A stretch of 59,563 nucleotides of DNA from Micromonospora inaquosa (GCF_003857055.1 NZ_QGSZ01000201.1:1-59563); one strand, 5' to 3'; shown: positions 1 to 10,836, counted from the stretch's first letter. Program-made: numbers and translations. Notes: generated by a model not told the origin, from the letters alone.

Positions 1-16
1 GACCCGGCCGACGGTC

Positions 17-487
17 ATGCAGAAGGCGATCGCGCCCAGCCAGCTCGCGTACTACCTGGATCGTGGGTACGACCGGGTGTCCGGGTTCGTGCACCGGGCC
101 GGTGAACTGTCCCACCTGACCACACCAGCCCAGCTGCACGACGCGCTCGGCCTCAGCTACCCCGGCTCGCCGTTCGCCCCGGACGCCGACGAGATCTACG
201 TGCTGCGCTGGCCGGCGCACCGGCCGAGCCTCTACCGCATCCCGTACGGCGGTCAGAACGAGTCGGCGATGCGCGCCATGGAAGGCTGGGTCATCGAACG
301 CCCGCCGTTCCGGGGCAACGGCTTCGCCCCGGGCGAGAGCAGCGACGTGGTTGCCGAGTTCAAAGTGGACAGCGCGCGCCTGCCGCACGGTGCCCAACTC
401 TGGCGGATCGGCGCGGACGGCACCGAGCGGGTGGTCGCGGAGCTGGACACCGACTCGGTCACCTGGCGACGGCTCGGGGAGGCGTGA
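17..487 (+). CDS. Unrecognised protein, possibly the C-terminal part of a toxin-like protein
   Basis: I do not recognise a family with confidence. The 156-residue reading frame stays open to the left edge of the window, so the true start may lie outside it. The product is soluble, rich in aromatic residues (AYYLDRGYDRVSGF, DEIYVLRWPAHRP) and lacks membrane segments. Its stop overlaps the start of the next gene by one base (TGATG), so the two are probably translationally coupled. A longer, partly ADP-ribosyltransferase- or NADase-like toxin domain followed by an immunity protein would fit the size and arrangement, but that is inference from context. Confidence 0.6.
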   Translation: MQKAIAPSQLAYYLDRGYDRVSGFVHRAGELSHLTTPAQLHDALGLSYPGSPFAPDADEIYVLRWPAHRPSLYRIPYGGQNESAMRAMEGWVIERPPFRGNGFAPGESSDVVAEFKVDSARLPHGAQLWRIGADGTERVVAELDTDSVTWRRLGEA

Positions 488-849
488 TGCGCGACGGTTA
501 CGTGGCCCGTTGGCAGGGCCGGGAATACCAGGCCAGCCCGGACGGCGACGACATCCGCCTGTACCAGCCCGAGCCCGGTGAGGGCTTCGAGGAGGTCCGG
601 GCAGGCCGCTACGTCCGGGTGCTGCCGGCGACCGAGATCGAAGATCTGGCGTACGTGCGGACCACCTGCACCTGGAAGGGGCAGCCGTTCATCGTGCTCG
701 GCGAGCACGACGCCTGGCTGCGGGTGGAATACACAGGTGGTCGTTGGCCGGTGGCCGAGGCGATGCGGTTGGAAGTCTTCGACTTCGGCGTCTACCAGGG
801 GTGGGCACCAGCCGCCGAGGTCACCGACCTGCGGGAGCAGCGGGTCTGA
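487..849 (+). CDS. Unrecognised small protein, possible immunity partner of the preceding ORF
   Basis: 120 residues from the ATG that overlaps the preceding stop by one base; a GTG three bases upstream is an alternative start. Acidic, with a predicted mostly beta character (VARWQGREYQAS, CTWKGQPFIVL, WLRVEYTGGRWP) and no signal peptide or membrane helix. The one-base overlap with the upstream gene and the matched small sizes suggest a functional pair, such as toxin and immunity. No diagnostic motif confirms this. It is followed by a convergent gene only 4 bases away. Confidence 0.6.
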   Translation: MRDGYVARWQGREYQASPDGDDIRLYQPEPGEGFEEVRAGRYVRVLPATEIEDLAYVRTTCTWKGQPFIVLGEHDAWLRVEYTGGRWPVAEAMRLEVFDFGVYQGWAPAAEVTDLREQRV

Positions 850-853
850 CCGG

Positions 854-1786
854 TCAGGTCTTCGCCCACCGCAGGATTTCGCCGAGCACCAACTCCGGTG
901 CCTCCAGATGCGGGAAGTGCCCCACCCCGTCGAGCAGTCGCCACTCGTACGGGGCGACGACGTACCGGCCGGAGCCCAGCGCCGTCCGGGGCAGGGAGGC
1001 GGCGTCCAGGGCCCCGTGCAGTTGCAGGGTGGGGATGGACAGTGGCTTCTGCATCAGACGGACGAACCGGTAGCCGTGCAGCCGCAGCAGTGAACGGAAC
1101 GCCCAGCGGTAACCCTCCAGCGCGCAGAACGCGGCCTGCGGGATGCACATCGCCTCCCGGCACCGCTCGGCGTACGCCTCGAAGTCCGGCCCGGCCACCC
1201 ACTGCGGACCGCCCCAGCGGCGCATGATCTCCCCGACCGCCGCGGCGCCGTCGCGGGTCAGCACGTGCTCGTAGCGGGGTAGCTGGAACTTCAACGCCGG
1301 GGTGGAGGCGGTGAACTGCCCGCGCGGGTCGGCGAAGATGGCGGCGCGCAGCCGCAGCGGGTGCGGCGCCCCCAGCACCACGAGCCGGCGAACCAGGGAC
1401 GGGTGGAACGAGGCCACCGTCCAGGCCACCATGCCACCGAGGCCGCTGCCGACGATCGTTGCGGATCGTTCACCGAGCGCGCGGATCAGCCCGGCGATGT
1501 CGGCGGCGAGGGTGTAACCGTCGTACCCCCGGGGTGGTTTGTCGCTGGCGCCGTAGCCGCGCAGGTCGACGGCGACCGCCCGGAAGCCGGCGTCGGCGAT
1601 CGCCGGCAGCATCTGGTGCCAGGCCCACCAGTGCTCCGGGAAGCCGTGCAGGAAGAGCACCATCGGCCCGGTGCCGGCCTCGACCACGTGGAACCGGCTG
1701 CCGTTGGCGCCGACGAAGCGGTGCGTCCACGGCCCCTCGGTGAGGACACAGGACTCGTCGACGGCTCCGTCGCGCTGGTCGGTCAT
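854..1786 (-). CDS. Alpha/beta-fold hydrolase of the epoxide hydrolase-like group, nucleophile missing
   Basis: 310 residues from the ATG at 1786 (MTDQRDG). The fold signatures are clear: the oxyanion HGFPEHWWAWHQMLP segment near residue 47, VAVDLRGYGASDKP near 71, and a C-terminal GVGHFPHLEAPE segment carrying the usual catalytic His. At the nucleophile elbow the family has GHDWGG or GxSxG. Here residues 113-118 read GSGLGG, placing glycine at the nucleophile position 115. The protein may therefore be a non-catalytic relative or use another residue. Soluble and cytoplasmic, with no signal peptide. It lies downstream of the secreted protease gene but is separated from it by a strong terminator. 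Confidence 0.85.
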   Translation of the reverse strand: MTDQRDGAVDESCVLTEGPWTHRFVGANGSRFHVVEAGTGPMVLFLHGFPEHWWAWHQMLPAIADAGFRAVAVDLRGYGASDKPPRGYDGYTLAADIAGLIRALGERSATIVGSGLGGMVAWTVASFHPSLVRRLVVLGAPHPLRLRAAIFADPRGQFTASTPALKFQLPRYEHVLTRDGAAAVGEIMRRWGGPQWVAGPDFEAYAERCREAMCIPQAAFCALEGYRWAFRSLLRLHGYRFVRLMQKPLSIPTLQLHGALDAASLPRTALGSGRYVVAPYEWRLLDGVGHFPHLEAPELVLGEILRWAKT

Positions 1787-1929
1787 GGCAGACAGCCTAG
1801 GACCCGGTTGCCGCAGGTGGCCCTGGTGGTCTTGCTGAACAGGGGAAAGTCCCGGGTTGTCCCGGACCGGGGCCAGGGGAGCCGGCTCGACCAACTCGGT
1901 CCGGCCGTCCGGGAGGTGTCGCAGAAAGG

Positions 1930-1964
1930 GCGACGCCCGGGCAGGTGACCTGCCCGGGCGTCGC
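1930..1964 (-). terminator. Strong hairpin terminator after the second M6 protease gene
   Basis: A perfect 16-base inverted repeat (arm GCGACGCCCGGGCAGG) with a 3-base loop begins 22 bases beyond the protease stop codon on the minus strand. It separates the protease gene from the alpha/beta hydrolase gene. Confidence 0.85.
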
Positions 1965-1985
1965 TGGTTGGTGCGGGATCAGTGG

Positions 1986-4439
1986 TCAGCTGACCCGGAT
2001 CTTCATCGAGGTGCCGTCCTGCTCCAGAACCTTGATCTTGACACCGGCCGCGGGGAGCTTGACGCCGTGGTTCGGCAGCTCCTCGTAGAAGTACTTCTTG
2101 GTGTCGTCGAACAGCGGCACAGCGGCCTGGCCACGGATGTACTGCGGCTGGCTGTCGAGGTGCAGGGTGAACGAGTCCGCCTTGTTCAGGCTGAACGGTG
2201 CGTCGTACATCTGGACGCGGGCCCGCCACGGAGCGCCGGTCAGGTTGTAGATCGGGCGCGGGTGCGCGTCGATGTACAGGTTGCGACCCTCACCCGGGTG
2301 ACCGCCCGGGTTGGACGCCGACGCCGGGGCGGTGTTGTTGTCCGACCAGCGGGTGTTCCAGTACGAGATGAGCAGGCCCTCCTGGTACGCGTAGTGGTCC
2401 ACCCAGTCCGGGCGGGTGTTCGCGTAGCCGAAGAAGTACGGGCCGGTCTTCAGGTACTTGTCGTACGAGACGTAGGACCGGTTGCCGGCGATGTAGAAGT
2501 TGTCGAACTCGTCGGTGTAGGTCGCGCCGACGATCTCCCACTCGTCGAGCGCCCAGCCGGCGTCGGTCTCGGCGCCGTCGCTGAGCACGGTCTGACCGTC
2601 GGCGGTCACGGTGATCGCGTCGCCGAAGAAGCCGCCCTCGGAGACACCACCGTCGGTGACGTAGTGCAGGCGGACCTGCGCCACCTTGCCGGCGACCGAG
2701 GTCAGCGGAACGTTGATGTCCGCCCAGGCGCCGTTGCTGGTGCCGGCGAGGGCCGGACGGCCAGCGCCGTCGACCCCGATCGGCTGGCCGTTGACAGTGC
2801 CGTCCAGGTCGGTCCAGGTCTGACCGCCGTCCGTCGACGCCTCGAAGTAGAGGAAGTCGTAGCCGGCCTCGATGGCGTACTTGCCCTTGAGCGACATCGC
2901 CGCCGCGGACTTGCCGGTGAGGTCGAACGTCCTCGTCATCGTGCCGTCGAGGTTGTCCTTGTTGCCGGAGAAGTACTGCTTGGAGCCCTCGAACGGCGCG
3001 CCGTAGTTGAAGGTGTATTCCCGCTTCGGCAGCACGACCACGACGGCCTGCGCTTCCTTGGAGTTGTACTCCTGCGGGCCGAGCTTCAGCGTCTGCTTCT
3101 GCCCGGCGTTGACCACCTCGTAGTCGAGCCAACCGAGCTGGAGCTTGTTCCACGCACCGAGGTCACCGCCCCGGTCGCCGATGCCGACGTCGTTCTTGGC
3201 GCCGAGCCGGCTCTGGGCCATCAGGGTCCAGTGCTCGTTGCTGTTGTCCGCCGGGCCGTAGTCGTCCGGGAGGCCCAGGTCGTGGCCGTACTCGTGGTAG
3301 AACACGCTGCGGCCGCCGTTTTCCGGCTGGATCGTGTAGTCGCGGATCCAGACGCCGGTGTTGCCGATCTGGGTGCCGCCGATCGGGAAGTTCGGCGGGC
3401 CGACGGGCGAGCTGTTGAACGCCGACCAGCGGTGGCTCCAGATCGCGTCCTCACCCTGCTGCGGGTCACCGTCGGCCTGGTCGCCGCCGGAGTGGACGAT
3501 CTGGAAGTGGTCGATGTAGCCGTCCGACTCGTTGAAGTCGCCGTCACCGTCGTAGTCGAAGCGGTCCCACTGGTCGAAGGACTTCATCTCGGTGGCGATC
3601 TGCGCGTCCGTCCGGCCCTTGGCCTTCTGGTCGGCGACCCACTGGTCGGCGGCGTCGCGGATCAGCGCCCAGGTGTTCGAGCAGACGTTGTCGCCGCAGA
3701 CGGCGGGGTCGCCGGTCGGGTCGTCGTCGGCCTTCGGGTCGTCGGAGCGACCGTAACGGGCCTCGTTGTACTTGACCTTGACCCAGTCGGTCACCTCACC
3801 CTCGACGGTGTAGCGACCCGAGGACTGCGCCTCGTAGTACTGCTTGAGCGACTCGTCGCCCGGGTTGGTGCCGAAGTAGATCTGGCGGAAGTGCTCCGGG
3901 CTGAAGTCCGGCTGCCAGATGGTGGAGTTGTCCACGGCCCGGTTGGGCTCGGGGATCTTGTTGTGCAGCGGACCCTCGAACGTCGCCGGTCCGGCGATGT
4001 CCGGGTTCATGTCCTTGTCCGGGTAGGACGGGTGCCGCTCGTCACCGAACTCGGCCAGGATCACGAAGATCTTGTCGGTCCGCTCACGCTTGAGCTCGAC
4101 GTACTGATCCCTGGTCTGCTGGCCGCCACCGGCGGCGGCGCGGGCGTTGGCACCAGCCCCGCCGGCCTTGCCGACCTTGCCGACCTTGACGACCGTGCTG
4201 CCGTTGCGCTCGATCGGCTTGCTGCGCCCGCTCAGCACGTCAGCGAGACCCTGCTCACGCAGCTCGCGGCGCTTCTCCTCGAGCTTGTCGGGGAGTTCGT
4301 CCTTCAGCGCCTGTGGTTCGGCAGCGGCCGGTGCCGCTGCCGGCAGTTTGGGCTGCGGGGCGGCCGAGGCGGACGGGCCGAACGCCAGGCCAGTCGCCGT
4401 CAGTGAGAGCCCGAGCAGACCCACTGCGACTTTGCGCAC
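1986..4439 (-). CDS. Secreted M6 family metalloprotease (immune inhibitor A-like), downstream paralogue
   Basis: 817 residues from a GTG at 4439, chosen because GGAGGT lies 6 bases upstream and a typical signal peptide follows (VRKVAVGLLGLSLTATG, cleavage near ASA-AP). The zinc site is HEYGHDLGLPDDYG at about residues 382-395, an HEXXHXXGXXD metzincin-like motif followed by a conserved LMAQ methionine turn, as in immune inhibitor A proteases. A propeptide of about 100 residues precedes the catalytic domain. C-terminal beta domains with STDGGQTWTDL-type repeats follow. Expected to be exported and to degrade extracellular protein. It is a tandem paralogue of the next gene and shares its architecture. 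Confidence 0.93.
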   Translation of the reverse strand: MRKVAVGLLGLSLTATGLAFGPSASAAPQPKLPAAAPAAAEPQALKDELPDKLEEKRRELREQGLADVLSGRSKPIERNGSTVVKVGKVGKAGGAGANARAAAGGGQQTRDQYVELKRERTDKIFVILAEFGDERHPSYPDKDMNPDIAGPATFEGPLHNKIPEPNRAVDNSTIWQPDFSPEHFRQIYFGTNPGDESLKQYYEAQSSGRYTVEGEVTDWVKVKYNEARYGRSDDPKADDDPTGDPAVCGDNVCSNTWALIRDAADQWVADQKAKGRTDAQIATEMKSFDQWDRFDYDGDGDFNESDGYIDHFQIVHSGGDQADGDPQQGEDAIWSHRWSAFNSSPVGPPNFPIGGTQIGNTGVWIRDYTIQPENGGRSVFYHEYGHDLGLPDDYGPADNSNEHWTLMAQSRLGAKNDVGIGDRGGDLGAWNKLQLGWLDYEVVNAGQKQTLKLGPQEYNSKEAQAVVVVLPKREYTFNYGAPFEGSKQYFSGNKDNLDGTMTRTFDLTGKSAAAMSLKGKYAIEAGYDFLYFEASTDGGQTWTDLDGTVNGQPIGVDGAGRPALAGTSNGAWADINVPLTSVAGKVAQVRLHYVTDGGVSEGGFFGDAITVTADGQTVLSDGAETDAGWALDEWEIVGATYTDEFDNFYIAGNRSYVSYDKYLKTGPYFFGYANTRPDWVDHYAYQEGLLISYWNTRWSDNNTAPASASNPGGHPGEGRNLYIDAHPRPIYNLTGAPWRARVQMYDAPFSLNKADSFTLHLDSQPQYIRGQAAVPLFDDTKKYFYEELPNHGVKLPAAGVKIKVLEQDGTSMKIRVS

Positions 4440-4696
4440 GTGGTACCTCCGGTGTGAGGGAACCGGCCCAACGGGGGTACAGGCCGGTGGGAGATCGATC
4501 CCACTAGTGGGACCAATGGTGAACATAGACACTGCCGGGACGGGTGGGAAGACGGACGCGTCGATTTGTAGCAAGATTTTGTTGGGAACGCTTTTCACCG
4601 TCACACATCTGCGCTTCATCAGGGACGTTGACCAGCGCGTACCCGACGACTCGGATGGCAACGACCCATTTCGATCAACGTGTTCGGAGCACGACA
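4440..4696. other. Intergenic region upstream of the M6 protease at 4439
   Basis: About 260 bases of leader, noticeably AT-richer than its surroundings (for example around 4560-4600). It contains GGAGGT just before the GTG start. A promoter for the downstream protease must lie here, because a terminator at 4697-4730 closes the upstream gene. I could not assign -35 and -10 boxes with confidence. Confidence 0.4.
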
Positions 4697-4730
4697 GTGG
4701 GGCCGGCAGCGTCTCCGCCACCGGCCCCAC
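4697..4730 (-). terminator. Terminator between the two M6 protease genes
   Basis: Perfect 10-base arms GTGGGGCCGG and CCGGCCCCAC with a 14-base loop, 27 bases after the stop of the upstream protease gene. It implies that the two paralogues are transcribed separately. Confidence 0.75.
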
Positions 4731-4756
4731 CGTTCAGTTGTTGATCTGCGAAACCG

Positions 4757-7552
4757 CTACTTCTTCGCGGGGGTCACGTAGATCGTGGCGGACGAGTTGT
4801 CCCCGGCCGCCTTCTTGACGGTAAGCGAGACGCCGTAGTTCACGCCCTGGTCACCGGGGTTTCCGGTGCCCAGCACGATCGCGCCACCGCCGAGGGTCAC
4901 GCCGTAGAACTCCGGCGCCGGGCTACCGTCCGGGTTGGTGACCCGGGTGGTGTACGGCGCGTTGTCGCGCGACGGCAGGACCACCGACGCGTCGTTGTCC
5001 CGGGCGTACGCCGCACCGTCGCGCATCTCGATGCCCGGGTACCAGCCCTTGGCGTCGTTGAACGACTTCACCGGCGGCAGCCCCTTGAACCTGGTGCAGT
5101 ACGAGCTGTACGGCTCGTCCGCCGCTTCCAGGCACTCGTTGAACGGGTACGTCCGCTGTAGCGAGAAGGCCGCGTTCGACGACTGCGGGCGGCTGGGCAG
5201 GTTGTCCGTCACCGACGGGTCCTTCACCGCCGCCTCGCCGGTGCGGCGCAGCGGGTCGAAGTGCGAGTCGACGATGAGCAACCCGCCCTTGGCCCCGTAG
5301 CTGGGCAGCGAGGTCATCTGCCCGGTGACGTGGTTGACGTCGCCGAGCGCGGTGTCCCGGTACCAGACCAGCATGCCGGGCGCGTTGTACGAGATCCGGT
5401 CGACCTTCCACGCCTCGTGGGAGTAGATGGTGTCGTAGGTGTACCGCAGGCCCTCGTCGAAGCCGTCGAAGTTGCGCCACTCCGCCAGGTAGTACTGGGC
5501 GTGGATCTCAGTGCCGCTGGAGACCTTCCAGCCCGCGCCGTTGGTGTCGACGAAGGTGCCGCCGGTGGCCGTCCAGCCGTTGTCGCCGCCCTCGACGTCG
5601 TCACTCCAGGTGGTGGCGCCACCGCCGGTGACCGAGAAGTCGTCGACGAACCAGTTGCGCTCCTCGAACGCCTCGTCGGTGGCGAGGCGCAGCCGCACCT
5701 GCACGGTCGTCCCGGCGTACGCCGACAGGTCGACGTAGTCGTGCCGCCAGCCGTCGGTGCTGCCGGTCAGGCCGTACTTCTTGCCGCCGAAGTCGTTCAT
5801 CCGGCCGTTCGGGTCCGGGTAGCCGTCCGGCGTGGTGACCACGGTGCCACCCTCGTCGTACACCTTCTGCTCGGTCCAGGTCGTACCGCCGTCGGTGGAG
5901 AGCTCGACGAAGCCGAAGTCCCAGTCCTCCTCGATGATGTAGTTGTTCCACATCCAGAACTTCGAGTCGGCGGCCGCCGGCACGTCGACCGAGCGGCTCA
6001 GCTTGACGTCGGCCCACTCCTGGTCGTTGTTGCTGTGCCACATCTTGGTGCCGCTGTGCGGGGTGGCCAGCGTCGTCACCTTGTCCGGCAGGTCGACCTT
6101 GATGCCGTCCTCGGAGTCGATCGGGGTACGCGACGTCTGGCCGAGCTTCACCTCGCGGGGGTTCGACCCGGGGCGGATGGTCAGCGGGTCGGCCCAACCG
6201 AGCACCCACTTGTCCCAGATGCCCATGTGCGTCGGCAGCGCCTGGAAGATCTCACCCGAGTGCGAGCCCGAGGCCATCAGGTCCCAGAAGTCCACGTCGG
6301 AGTCGGCGTTGCCGGACGTGTCGTAGAGGTCCGGCAGACCCAGGTCGTGGCCGAACTCGTGTGCGAAGACGCCGACGCCGGCGTCCTCCGGCTGCACGAT
6401 GTAGTTCGACGCCTTCAGGTTGGTGCCCGGGATGGTGTAACCACCGGCGACAGTGGAGGAGTGCGCCCACACGGCGTACACACCCTCGGCGCCGCCGCCG
6501 CGGGACTTGCCCTGACCGGCGTGCACCAGCACGAGGTGGTCGATCACGCCGTCCGGCTCGAAGACGTTGCCGTCACCGTCGCGGTCGGCCTGGTCCTCGA
6601 TGTCGTAGTCGGCCCAGGGGAAGTCCGGGTCCTTTGCGACGAGCGCGTCGATCGCGTCGGTCGCCAGCCGGCCCGCGCCGGCCGGGTTGTCCGGGTGGCC
6701 GTTCATCGACTGCTCACGGCCGGGAACCCAGGCGCCGGTCTCGTCCTGGAAGCAGCGGTTGGCCGCGTACCAGCCCTCCGAGTGCGGCACGGTGATCCAC
6801 GGGCTGGCCTGCCCGTCCACCGTGTACGCGTTCTTGGACATCTCCAGGTACATGTTGTGCATGGTGCGACCGGACAGGTCGATGCCCTTTTTGCCGTCCG
6901 GGCCCTTCAGGTCCGTGCGGACCCGCTCGGTGATGCCCTTCTTGCTGTACAGCATCTTGTTGTAGTGCGACGGCGAGAAGTTCGGCACCCACATCGAGTT
7001 GTTGTCCTGATGGGGCAGGCGCGCTGGGTCCGGGATCTTGTTGTGCTTCGGGCCGTTCTGCACCGTGCCGGGCACGCAGGTGCGGTCCTCGAACACCGTC
7101 TTGGGGACCATGACGTCGGTGAAGTCGTCGTTGGCCTTGTCGTTGAACTCCACCAGCAGCGTCAGCAGCTTCGCCGTCTGGGTGGTCGGCGCCTTCTTGA
7201 ACTTGCGGGGGTTCTGGCCGGTCTTCAGCGACTTGGCCTCGTCCTTGGCGAGCTGCCGTGCCGCCACCGGGTTGCCCCGGGCGTGCTTCTGGTCGAACTC
7301 ACGCGCGGACTCCACGGCAGGGGTGTAGATGCCACCCTTGCCCTTCACCTCACGGCCGGCGGTGTCCGGCTGCACCTCGGGTTCGGCGTAGTTGATGTAG
7401 TACTCGTCCGCCCCGATCACCGCCCGGGGGGTGTCGGACGAAGGCTTGGCGGCCGCGCTGGCACTCACGGTCAGTGACGTGGCCGCGAGGGCGATGACGG
7501 GCAGCGCGACGAGTAGTCGTCGGCGCGACCCCGGACGGGAGTTTCTGTTCAT
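4757..7552 (-). CDS. Secreted M6 family metalloprotease (immune inhibitor A-like), upstream paralogue
   Basis: 931 residues from the ATG at 7552, preceded by a GGAG site. The N-terminus is a long signal peptide: a twin-arginine-rich positive stretch (SRPGSRRRLLVALPV), then a hydrophobic core ending near SASAAA. Residues about 398-411 read HEFGHDLGLPDLYD, the HEXXHXXGXXD zinc site, followed by FWDLMASGSHSG, the conserved methionine-turn region of the M6 family. A calcium-loop-like DRDGDGN segment precedes it. The C-terminal half holds jelly-roll-like domains with STDGGTTWTEQ and DDVEGGDNGWTA segments. It differs from its neighbour in length and prodomain but has the same domain order, so the pair probably arose by duplication. 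Confidence 0.93.
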   Translation of the reverse strand: MNRNSRPGSRRRLLVALPVIALAATSLTVSASAAAKPSSDTPRAVIGADEYYINYAEPEVQPDTAGREVKGKGGIYTPAVESAREFDQKHARGNPVAARQLAKDEAKSLKTGQNPRKFKKAPTTQTAKLLTLLVEFNDKANDDFTDVMVPKTVFEDRTCVPGTVQNGPKHNKIPDPARLPHQDNNSMWVPNFSPSHYNKMLYSKKGITERVRTDLKGPDGKKGIDLSGRTMHNMYLEMSKNAYTVDGQASPWITVPHSEGWYAANRCFQDETGAWVPGREQSMNGHPDNPAGAGRLATDAIDALVAKDPDFPWADYDIEDQADRDGDGNVFEPDGVIDHLVLVHAGQGKSRGGGAEGVYAVWAHSSTVAGGYTIPGTNLKASNYIVQPEDAGVGVFAHEFGHDLGLPDLYDTSGNADSDVDFWDLMASGSHSGEIFQALPTHMGIWDKWVLGWADPLTIRPGSNPREVKLGQTSRTPIDSEDGIKVDLPDKVTTLATPHSGTKMWHSNNDQEWADVKLSRSVDVPAAADSKFWMWNNYIIEEDWDFGFVELSTDGGTTWTEQKVYDEGGTVVTTPDGYPDPNGRMNDFGGKKYGLTGSTDGWRHDYVDLSAYAGTTVQVRLRLATDEAFEERNWFVDDFSVTGGGATTWSDDVEGGDNGWTATGGTFVDTNGAGWKVSSGTEIHAQYYLAEWRNFDGFDEGLRYTYDTIYSHEAWKVDRISYNAPGMLVWYRDTALGDVNHVTGQMTSLPSYGAKGGLLIVDSHFDPLRRTGEAAVKDPSVTDNLPSRPQSSNAAFSLQRTYPFNECLEAADEPYSSYCTRFKGLPPVKSFNDAKGWYPGIEMRDGAAYARDNDASVVLPSRDNAPYTTRVTNPDGSPAPEFYGVTLGGGAIVLGTGNPGDQGVNYGVSLTVKKAAGDNSSATIYVTPAKK

Positions 7553-7733
7553 GCCACTCCGTTTCTCGGCAGATGTTGTCAGCCGGACCCGGTGCGCGGT
7601 GGAGCCATCGGGGCCGCCCAACGAGCGTGAAACTAAATGACGAACAACCCGTACGGCGGGAACGTGATCGATGCGTTATCTGTTTAACCGACGTATCACA
7701 TCGGCGCTGCGGGCGTACCTCCACAAAAGACAA

Positions 7734-7769
7734 CGGTGGGTGACGGCCCGTCCGGACCGCCACCCACCG
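7734..7769 (-). terminator. Terminator after acetyl-CoA synthetase
   Basis: CGGTGGGTG pairs with CACCCACCG, with further pairing inside the loop, starting 18 bases beyond the acs stop codon on the minus strand. Confidence 0.7.
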
Positions 7770-7786
7770 CTGGGGTACGCCTACCG

Positions 7787-9751
<1,965 letters not shown>

Positions 9752-10082
9752 GCCGTGGCTCCTCATCTTCGGGGTGACCTGCGTCTCGATGGCACGAGGG
9801 TAGTCGCGGAGCCCTCGGCCGGCCACGGCTGCCCACTGCGTCGCGCCGAGTGGCCCCCGCCGCGCGCCCGGCGGCCCGTCCCTCCCGTCCCCGCCGGGGT
9901 CACCGCGCGACGCGCCTTGATCGACACGGGTTCCGTAAAGTCGCGGTGTCCAGGGGAGGCGGATACCCCGACTTCACGAAACCCGTGTTGACCTTGCCCG
10001 TGCCGGTTCGGGTCGGGTGGTCCGGGTCGCCTTGCGGGCGGGTGCGGCCCGCCGGGCCGGGCCGGGTCGTTAGCGTGGCGGG
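9752..10082. other. Divergent intergenic region between acsA and the Fic-like gene
   Basis: 331 bases between divergent genes. It holds the inverted repeat described at 9924-9988. A TAGCGT box at 10071-10076, six bases before the GTG of the Fic-like gene, suggests leaderless transcription of that gene. No clear acs promoter elements were identified. Confidence 0.45.
9924..9988. repeat. Imperfect inverted repeat, REP-like
   Basis: Two 26-base arms (9924-9949 and 9963-9988) match at 22 positions around a 13-base spacer. The outer part of the arm is ACACGGGTT. It lies between two divergent promoters, so it is not a simple terminator. Its form resembles dispersed intergenic palindromes in Micromonosporaceae genomes; that comparison is from memory and unverified. 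Confidence 0.7.
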
Positions 10083-10829
10083 GTGACGACCGACCCGCTC
10101 GCGCCCCTGCTCGCGCTCGCCGACATCACCGCCGCCGTCGAGCAGGCCCGCGAGCGGTTCGACCAGGCGCTCGGGCACCGGGCGCTGCGCCGGCACGGTG
10201 GGCAGGTCGCCGCCGAGGTCAGCCTGCGCTCCGCGGTGGCCAGCGCGACCCTTGAGGGGGCCCGGCACGAGCGTGAGGCGGTCCGGGCGGGCACCGTCAC
10301 CGACCCGGTGCTCCAGGGGGCGCTGCGGGTCGCCGGGGCGCTGCCAGGGCTGAGCGAGCTGTGGCCGAAGGCGCCCCGCCAGGCCCTCGCCAAGCTGCAC
10401 GTACTCGCCGCCCGCGACATCGTCCCCGAGGCCGAGCTGGGCCGGCCGGTGGCCGACCCCGTGGTCGCCACCCGGCTGGACGGGCTGGCCGGCCTCGTCG
10501 CCGGCGGCACGAAGGTCTCCCCGTTGGTGCTCGCCGCGGTCGTGCACGGGGAATTGCTGAACCTGCGCCCGTTCGCCGGGCCGTCCGGCGTGGTGGCCCG
10601 GGGGGCCGCCCGGCTGGTGCTGCTCGCCAGTGGCCTCGACCCGCGTGGCCTGCTCGCCGTCGACGTCGGGCACCACGAGCGGGAGCCCGAGTACGTCGGC
10701 GCGGCCGGTGCCTTCGCCACCGGCACCCCGGACGGGCTGCGCTCCTGGCTACGTCACTACATGGCCGCCGTCGAGGTCGGCGCCGACCAGCTCACCGCCA
10801 TCGGAGACGAGATCCTCGCCGCCGCCTGA
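10083..10829 (+). CDS. Fic-like protein with degenerate catalytic motif
   Basis: 248 residues from GTG. The layout follows Fic proteins. SATLEG at residues 54-59 resembles the inhibitory (S/T)xxxE(G/N) helix motif. A helical core then leads to HGELLNLRPFAGPSGVVAR at 155-173, which aligns with the Fic core HPFxxGNGRxxR. The catalytic His is replaced by Arg (162), the acidic residue by Gly, and GNGR by PSGV, while the Pro-Phe and final Arg remain. AMP transfer is therefore unlikely and a structural or regulatory role is more plausible. A TAGCGT box six bases upstream of the GTG suggests a leaderless mRNA. Divergent from acsA. Confidence 0.75.
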   Translation: MTTDPLAPLLALADITAAVEQARERFDQALGHRALRRHGGQVAAEVSLRSAVASATLEGARHEREAVRAGTVTDPVLQGALRVAGALPGLSELWPKAPRQALAKLHVLAARDIVPEAELGRPVADPVVATRLDGLAGLVAGGTKVSPLVLAAVVHGELLNLRPFAGPSGVVARGAARLVLLASGLDPRGLLAVDVGHHEREPEYVGAAGAFATGTPDGLRSWLRHYMAAVEVGADQLTAIGDEILAAA

Positions 10830-10836
10830 GGGGTGC

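Noticed and set aside
1857..4406. A very long plus-strand open frame (849 codons) opposite the M6 protease gene
   Set aside because: It is a GC-bias shadow: Val/Arg/Leu/Gly-rich, no ribosome site or domains, while the minus strand encodes a signal peptide and a zinc-protease motif.
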